Source of the DNA: Adiantum capillus-veneris
Taxonomy: Eukaryota > Streptophyta > Polypodiopsida > Polypodiales > Pteridaceae
Direction: 5' to 3'
Length of the DNA: 64,000 bases
Assembly (NCBI GenBank): GCA_014529385.2
Contig: CM043961.1
Span: 13,309,978 to 13,373,977 of the forward strand
The notes beneath the pieces are model-generated. The model was given only the letters and a program-made list of their open reading frames with translations, had not been told where the DNA came from and searched no databases. The first letter of the stretch is position 1; every line of letters begins with the position of its first letter. Shown here piece after piece: positions 57,605 through 64,000 of the stretch. Position numbers and translations under genes: made by a program.

Positions 57605-59279
57605 GATGTGTTTGCATGGTCATACAAAGATCTTAAGGGGGTGGATCCAAGTATCTGTCAACACACAATACCCCTTAAGAATGACGCTAAACCAAGCAGA
57701 CAACGTCCTTATACTTACAATGAGACGTTTGTAAGGAAGATCAAGGAGCACACTGACTGGGTTTCACTGATTGTGGTGGTCCCGAAGAAAAATGGAAAGT
57801 TGAGAGTATGCATCAATCTCAAGAAGATAAACGCTGCTACAATTCGGGACACTAACTGGGTTTTATTTATGAAATTGAGCACACTGACTGGGTTTCACTG
57901 ATTGTGGTGGTCCCGAAGAAAAATGGAAAGTTGAGAGTATGCGTCAATCTCAAGAAGGTACACGCTGCTACAATTCGGGACAACTATCCCCTACCCATTA
58001 CTGATCATGTAATAGAAAGAGTGGAAGGAAAAGAAGTTTACAGTTTCTTAGATGGATTTTCAGGCTACAACCAACTCGCAATAAAGCCAGAGGATCAGCA
58101 CAAGACGGATTTTGCAACTGAATGGGGCATTTTTGCATTCAGGGTAATGGCTTTTGGCTTAACGAATGCACCAGCCACATTTCAGAGGTTGATGGGTCAT
58201 GCTTTTAAAGAATATCTAAGATAGTTCTTAGAAATTTACATGGATGACTTGTGCGTTCACTCTCTCGTAAGATTGGAGCACATAGAGCACTTGACCAAAG
58301 TGTTCAACAAATGCAAACAGTATCGGATTTGCGTAAATCCGGAGAAATGTGTCTTCATGGTGAGACAAGGCAAAATATTGGGACATATAGTGTCCAAAAA
58401 TAGTATTTTGATAGACATGGAGAAGATCAGCGTAATTGTTGATCTACCATGACCAGTAAAGGTAAAGGAGGTACAAGCATTTTTGGGCCATTGTCGATAT
58501 TATCGCAGATTTATCTACTCATACGCTATAATTTCGAAACCACTTTATGCGTTGATAACTAAATTTGAGTGGACAGATGAGTGCGAGAAAGCTTTTCAAA
58601 CTTTGAAGCAAAGATTGATATCCTCTCCAATTTTGAAAGCTCCAGATTGGGAAAAGATATTCCACGTCCACGTAGATGCATCAGCATATGCTATAGGATG
58701 CATACTTGCACAACCTGGAGAAAACAACATGAATTTTTCGATCAGTTACTCCAGTAGACAACTAAACAATGCAGAGAAGAATTACACAACAACTGAAAAG
58801 GAGGGTTTGGGTATGATCTATGCTGTGAAAAAGTTTATACATTACCTACTTTCCAATAAATTTGTGTTCTTCGTTGATCACCAACACTGCTGTACTTGGT
58901 AAACAAACCTTGCAGTACTGGGCGGATTGTACGATGGTTCATCATACTACTTAAGTTTGACTTCACGGTTGTAGTCAAAAAAGGAACTACACACCAAAGA
59001 GCGGATCACTTATCTAGAATGGTGCATGGAGAAAACCCTGTAGAAGTGGATGATGATTTGCCAGATGCATATCTCTTCAACATAGAAATGGTTCCAAGAT
59101 GGAGCGAGGATGTAATTCCTTTGTTGACTATTGGGTCATTGAATTTGACAAGAAAACCATCTACCATTGCAACATCTAGATCATTGGTAATGCTGGCTGG
59201 AAGGCTATACAAACAGGGATCGGATCAAATCCTTAGGCTTTGTGTTGAATCAAGTGAACAGAACTTGTATCTAAACTAG
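57605..59279 (+). pseudogene. gypsy-C reverse transcriptase and RNase H
   Basis: RT starts with 'DVFAWSYKDLKGVDPSICQH'. A 131-bp direct duplication (57746-57876 repeated from 57877) covers 'WVSLIVVVPKKNGKLRVC' and shifts the frame. Copy 2 continues into 'FLDGFSGYNQLAI', 'FAFRVMAFGLTNAPATFQRL' and, after a TAG (58222), the catalytic 'IYMDDLCVHS'. A TGA follows at about 58450. RNase H: 'FHVHVDASAYAIGCILAQ' and 'YSSRQLNNAEKNYTTTEKE', then a frameshift near 58885 and 'THQRADHLSRM'. Ends at TAG (59277). Motifs themselves are well kept. Confidence 0.88.
57746..57983 (+). repeat. 131-bp tandem duplication inside RT
   Basis: 'gagcacactgactgggtttc' begins both copies (57746 and 57877). About 107 bases are nearly identical, so the duplication is recent relative to other decay. 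131 is not a multiple of three, so it breaks RT. Confidence 0.93.
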
Positions 59280-59333
59280 TCTCGTGTACAAACAACGGGG
59301 ATTCACAATGGGCATGCACAGACGTATCAAAGA

Positions 59334-60818
59334 TTGATGAGAATGGGTGTATATTGGTCGAAAATCCAAGAAAGTGTTCATATGCATATCAAATCATGTA
59401 TTATCTGCACTTTTCAGAAGCCGATAGAACACGCGACTCTGTTCAAATTATCTATAGCACCCAGATGGAGTAACTACATTGTAGAATATCTCACCACCGG
59501 GATACTGCCTGAAGGGATGAGTAGATCACGTATCAAAACGATCACGAAAGAGGCAAAAAACTATGTATTGATTGAAGACAATCTTTACAAGAGGGGAAAG
59601 GACAATCAATTGAGAATGTGTGCGACGGAAGAGGAATACGTTCCTATCTTAGAGCAAGCACATGGCGGACAGGCCAGAGGACATTTCTCAGCTGACAAAA
59701 CGGCCAAAGCAATTCTTATTGCTGGTATATGGTGGCCTACACTATTCATGGACGCCGAAGAGTTTGTGAAACGATGTGATGATTGCCAAAGGACAAAGAT
59801 TCCTAGAGCACGAGATGACATGCCCTTGAGACCAATGATGGGGGCAAGAGCGTTTGCAAAATGGGGAATAGATTTTGTAGGACCAATTGCGCCTCCTGGA
59901 TATAAAACGCACGCTCAATACATTATTGTGGCAACAGATTATCTAACAAAGTGGGTTGAAGCGAAAGCAACAACCAAAAATGATGCAAAAATGACAGCAC
60001 AGTTTTTGTATGAGAACATTTTCACCAGATATGGCTTACCAATAGAGATAGTGAGCGATAGAGGGACTCATTTCGTCAATGAAGTGGTCGAATTCCTATT
60101 GGATTATTTCATGGTAATTCACAAGAAGTCAGTTCCATATCATCCACAAGCTAAAGGCCAAGCAAAAAGTACGAACAAGATTTTGGTGACAATTCTCACG
60201 AAAAGTGTTAGCGAATCGAGAGCCGACTCGGATCAGAAGCTGCATTCAGCTTTATGGGCATATAGAGTAGTGTACAAAACCTCAATCGGAACGACTCCGT
60301 TCAACATGGTTTATGGAATTCAAGTGATTTTTCTACTTGAATTTCTTATCCCCACACTTCGGGTAGCTAAAGAATTAGAATCGACGGGCCATGAATTATT
60401 CAATCAAATAGATATCCTGGAAAAACTAGATGAAACTAGATTGAGAGCAGTTGCATCAATCTACGCAAAAAAACGAAACATGAAATCATTCTTTGATCAA
60501 CATGTTATCAGCAAGGAATTTGCTACGGGGGATTATGTCTTAATGTATACCTTGAAACAACATTCCCGGAAACTCAAAAAGCGAGGCAATGGACCCTATG
60601 TGATTCATGACATATCATCTAGCGGTGCCATTAAGCTTGCGACATTAGAGGGAGAGGAGATGCCTAATTGGATTAGTGGATGCAGGTTAAAGAAGTACAA
60701 TCTACCACTAACCTTAGAGATGCTTGCCAAAATCCATGTTGCGAAGGAGCGCAAGAACAAAGCAAATGAGACAAAAGCTCAAGCACAGGAGGAGGCCAGA
60801 ATCAGGATTTTAAAGTGA
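59334..60818 (+). pseudogene. gypsy-C integrase
   Basis: 494 open codons. Zinc domain: 'HGGQARGHFSADKTAKAIL' and 'CDDCQRTK'. Core: 'WGIDFVGPI' (first Asp), 'IEIVSDRGTHFVNEVV' (second Asp), 'YHPQAKGQAKSTNKIL', where the catalytic Glu of the usual GQAE position is Lys. GPY module near 60580: 'KRGNGPYVIHDI', followed by 'GCRLKKYNLPL'. The loss of Glu should abolish strand transfer. A natural-looking TGA ends the frame at 60818. No chromodomain. Confidence 0.9.
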
Positions 60819-60868
60819 AAACAAAAATTACAACAACAAAGACTTCCTCAACCAGCAGATACGGCTTA

Positions 60869-61232
60869 AATTCCTCTTTCTATAATTCACACTGATGAGC
60901 AATGGGAAATAGGAATTGATGTTCGCATCAATGTCAGACTTCCGAATGACAGATGTCAACGAGCATTGATTGACACAGGGGCAAGAGTCAATGTGGTCAA
61001 CTTCTCCACTTACAAGATGCTTATTGATGAACCCCTAGTGCAATCCACACGATATTTACAAGCCACGAACGGGGCAAAAATGCCAACATTGGGCATAGTG
61101 AACTTACCAATCAATATTGATGGAAATAGTTGTCCTCATCAATTTCTCGTAATGAAAGACGGAGGAATCAGAGAATCACTATGTTTGGGAGTTCCATGGA
61201 TGAGAACGTACAATGCAGTTACCGAATGGTGA
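60869..61232 (+). pseudogene. Second retropepsin-like ORF downstream of integrase
   Basis: About 120 codons, beginning without ATG shortly after the integrase stop. The beta strands before the active site read 'IDVRINVRLPNDRCQRALI', then the loop 'DTGARVNVVNFSTYKML', then 'VNLPINIDGNSCPHQFLVM' and 'LCLGVPWMRTYNAVTEW', the same positions as ILGRPFMR..DW in protease 1. All parts of a single retropepsin fold are present, with an intact D-T-G. It is too different from protease 1 to be a recent duplicate. Standard plant gypsy elements have only the protease before RT. It may be a functional accessory of this lineage or the relic of another element joined here. Confidence 0.7.
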
Positions 61233-61356
61233 GAACATGCGCTGATGTACACACACAACTCCAACACGTACATGACTCCATTCACCAAAACAGATCACTC
61301 GTGGTGGCTGATTATCCCCATCGACAAAAAGCAATCAACTCATTAGCCAGAAACAC

Positions 61357-61969
61357 CAAAAGCGGCTGTTCGAAAAGTATGGATAAAGAAAACTGTCATA
61401 CAGAACAAACAGAGACAGATATGGCTGCCCAAGTCACAACTCCCGACGACAGCAACACCATATCAAAGACCTTCAGGAGCTAATCCAGAGTGGAAATGGA
61501 AACCACAGTTGGAGACAACCAAAAATTCGGCGACAAAGATCTAAGGGAGACCAAAAAGTCAACACAGGAAGCCTGAACTAACAAAATGGCAATGGAAACC
61601 TAAGAAAATTCAGGAACCTACATTAAAATTGGCAAATATGAAAAAAACTGAATACAAATGGGTTCCAAAAATAGTTGCCATCAAAAAACCAACAATCAAG
61701 GAGAGAGCAATTAAACTGCAAGCTCTTCTGTTCCATAAACAGCTAGCCTCGCCTTCCAAAGCCACTGAAAATTACATTCAGTCCCCGCATCTTGCACAAC
61801 ACTTTGTTTCCCAATGCATTGTCTCAAACATGAGGATAGGGCCACATTACACGGCCGTGCATAGACACAGATTTCAAAACCCATGCACAAGCACACAACC
61901 TTCGTCCGGGATGACTCAGTTTAGGAAGGGGGGAGTAACTGCTGAATCTAGCAGCAGTCAGGACCATTA
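61357..61969 (+). pseudogene. gypsy-C 3' ORF with W-P-K repeats
   Basis: In two frames after protease 2: 'KVWIKKT', 'RQIWLPKSQ', 'PEWKWKPQ', 'KWQWKPKK', 'TEYKWVPKI', spaced about 15-35 residues. One TAA near 61540 and a frameshift break it. The last part (61629-61969) ends in '...SSQDH' through the polypurine tract. The motif class is shared with LTR-A and the 28.7-kb fragment; composition is Lys/Trp/Pro-rich. Confidence 0.65.
61921..61935 (+). promoter_or_regulatory. gypsy-C polypurine tract
   Basis: 'taggaaggggggagt', then 'aactgctgaatctagcagcag', a small hairpin. The LTR-A tract at 39472-39487 (minus) is nearly identical and also followed by a CTGCTGA/TGCTGACAG-like sequence. Confidence 0.65.
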
Positions 61970-64000
61970 AGGGGTCCAACGTGTATATATGTACATAATG
62001 CGTGTGTTTGTTTTTTTTTTTCATTTTTAGAGTTCAATTTCAAACAAATTTGATCAAAATCTGGCATTTTTTAGCCTTTTTATCATCCAACCAGCATAAT
62101 AATGAGCTGTAATGACAAAATCTGGAGCATTGGGATGCTTCTAGTGAAAATATATGCTTAGGGGTGAGTATAATATTTTTAAGCTAATTTTCGCCAGTTA
62201 ATAAGTATTTTCAATTTATTTTGTTTGATTTTCGTTAATAATCTTCCAAAAATTAAAAAATATCGCCCACAATGTCGGAATCAAGTTCTGGAAGCAAACG
62301 CCAAAGTATCATGATAGGGTTATCAAGCATGGAAGATATGAAGCTAATCTGAAGACGCCGAATTTCAGCCTTAATGATCATGACCACATTTCCCCAGAAT
62401 CGCATCAAACGGTGATACGACGCCAGAACGACGAACGGTTCGACCCACAGGTGGTATACAAATTATCTCGAGATCAAAGGTAAGGAAAATCAGCCCTATG
62501 TCACGAAAACCTCGGGAAGATATGGGTCAGGTAGGCCAAATTCTAGCTCATTGATCATTTTCACATTTTGAGAGAGAAGAAGAGAGCTTCTTGACCTAGA
62601 GCAACTGCCACATTTCTACCCCATACAAACGATCGGAGCCAGGATTTCATAGCAGATTTCACAGGTATGTTCCTTATCAAGTAAAGATCAAGTCTATTAC
62701 GCATGCAAGCGGGAATCATTGCACAAACGGGCGAATGGATCAAATCAAAGGCAGATTAGGTCGGGTAGATCTAGGGCCCTTAGAGGCATCAAAACAAAAC
62801 TTTTTCAAGCACAGAGCACATCAATGTGTTCCCCACAATGTCAGGAACAAAGCCATGTGATCAAATCTTAGTTTGGTGGTGGTACAACGATCGCGATCGG
62901 TGTACCCCACTGACCAAAATTGACACAGAATTTGCAAAAAGCCTCCCCTCAACTTCACCAACAACCTGCAGGTGATAAAAATAAATTTGGGTTCTATGGA
63001 ACGATCGCGATCGGTGCCCCAGGATCAGATTTTACAAATTTTGGCTTGGCCCAGGCTTAGAACTCAGTGAGGGATACACTCTCTTGAATTTTCATGAAAA
63101 ATGCACAAATTTTGCTCATAGAATGGGCCAAATTTGTCAAACACACCCGAATCGGGAAAATTGACCTACAAATACCAAAATTCGACTGAAAATTATGATG
63201 GATGGTTTGAAAGGCGTCCTTGTCCGACTAGGAGTCAGCACGGTAGTAGAAAACCCTGAATGGAGCTCAGAATCTCCTACCAGGACGGAGATGACCATTT
63301 CAGTCTCGAGTGATCACACAAGGAAAGAATTTGGCTGAACTAATGTCAAAGACTAAAAGGCGACTTAGAGATGCCCAATTATCCCTTTGGTATCCAAAGA
63401 ATGCTTGAAAAATGCACAAGTCTGGAAAATCTCCAAGGACGGGGTAAAAAGTGCCTGATCAGGTCAGAATCAGACAGTGGAGTAGGCTGATGATAGCAAC
63501 ACATCATGGAAGCAATAAAAGCTCAAAAACTAACATCAACTAACTCCAGGCTCCAACCAGAATTCATCAGGAAAACCCAATATGGTTAGACTTAGTAAAA
63601 TAAGATCAAACAGTGAAAAATTGCTCTAATTTGTTCATTTTAAGTCCAAACTTGAAAATAAATCATCAGTGGGCTAGGCAGGCATAGGAGACTAAAGCCA
63701 TCTAGTTTTCACCCAAAAAAGACTAGGTAGTATGATCGTGAACGGTGTATCTCAGCATCAGATTTTGACCAAAACCTAATAGATCTCTTGTACACATCTT
63801 GTTCAAGTCACACATCAAGCTTCAAGCCAATTGGACATCAAAAACCCATGAAAAATCAAAGTCTAGTCCAAAACTCCCTTGTAACCCAAAATTGGGACTT
63901 GTAAATTCAAAAGTGGTTCAAATAAAAGACAAAGTGGACCAAAATGACCCTCTAGCTATCAACAAACCACTCATGTGATCAAATCTCATTTTGGGCACTG
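61970..64000. other. Probable start of gypsy-C 3' LTR/UTR; no gene
   Basis: AT-rich, without coding potential. It includes two copies of the palindrome CGATCGCGATCG (62888-62899 and 63002-63013), each followed by ggtg and C-rich bases, and a degenerate third near 63733. No repeat of this sequence elsewhere in the window defines the LTR end, which is probably beyond the right edge. Confidence 0.4.
62888..63013. repeat. Two perfect CGATCGCGATCG palindromes
   Basis: 62888-62899 and 63002-63013, 114 bases apart, with shared flanks 'aacgatcgcgatcggtg'. The core TCGCGA is the same as in the 26.4-27.0 kb palindromes. Confidence 0.9.

Larger units (their letters stand above)
56042..61969 (+). mobile_element. 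gypsy-C: Ty3/gypsy element with a second protease-like ORF
   Basis: Coding order on the plus strand: protease 1 with long linker, RT, RNase H, integrase, protease-like ORF 2, W-P-K repeat ORF, polypurine tract (61921-61935). The gag and 5' LTR are missing because copia sequence begins at 56041. No chromodomain was seen after the integrase GPY module. At least six inactivating changes. The 3' LTR may start near 61936 and run past the window edge. Confidence 0.85.

Overview
The window looks like nuclear DNA from a land plant with a large, repeat-choked genome. Three host-type sequences point to plants: a spliced acylamino-acid-releasing enzyme (AARE) gene, an Lhca2 (photosystem I antenna) pseudogene and a decayed S-adenosylmethionine synthetase copy. 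Almost everything else is LTR-retrotransposon debris, plus one LINE tail, a hAT-type MITE, a CACTA-like transposase fossil and very long CT/GA, GT/AC and poly-C tracts. A fern or another non-flowering vascular plant would fit, but that is inference. No tRNA, rRNA or CRISPR array was recognised.

Layout. 1-10.3 kb: a Ty3/gypsy gag remnant (1688-3223), then a complete non-autonomous LTR element (3398-10326, LTRs of about 2.3 and 2.0 kb, TSD gttgc) whose 5' LTR carries a 346-bp hAT-like MITE with an 8-bp TSD. 10.3-13.4 kb: no gene recognised. 13451-14635: reverse-strand solo LTR of the same family. 14.7-16.5 kb: a duplicated segment with poly-C and dinucleotide tracts, then the 3' end of a LINE. 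16607-19847 (minus): seven consecutive AARE exons with clean splice sites, encoding only the N-terminal propeller half. 22.3-26.2 kb (minus): a retroelement-like unit encoding an unrecognised coiled-coil protein family. 28.7-29.1 kb: fragments of a W-P-K repeat ORF and of a copia LTR. 29.4-30.7 kb: SAM synthetase pseudogene. 31.2-32.4 kb: microsatellite/hairpin block and Lhca2 pseudogene. 33.95-34.66 kb: DUF4218/CACTA fossil.

37.2-64 kb is a nested retrotransposon stack. A plus-strand gypsy element (gypsy-B, gag start 37188) is split inside gag by a minus-strand element (LTR-A, 37242-46112, perfect ttgct TSD) that carries gag and protease but no RT or integrase. gypsy-B ends abruptly near 50196 against a minus-strand gypsy pol fragment (gypsy-D). 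gypsy-D abuts a minus-strand copia element truncated in pol (51855-56041), and that in turn abuts a plus-strand gypsy element (gypsy-C) in the order protease, RT, RNase H, integrase, second protease-like ORF, W-P-K repeats. All are inactivated by stops, frameshifts or truncation.

The genes do not form a pathway. The host gene is AARE, and the mobile elements are parasitic layers whose relative ages can be read from the nesting. The best leads for something undescribed are the second retropepsin plus W-P-K module downstream of integrase, the gag-protease-only element, the coiled-coil ORF of the 22-26 kb unit, and short TCGCGA-type palindromes repeated in two places.
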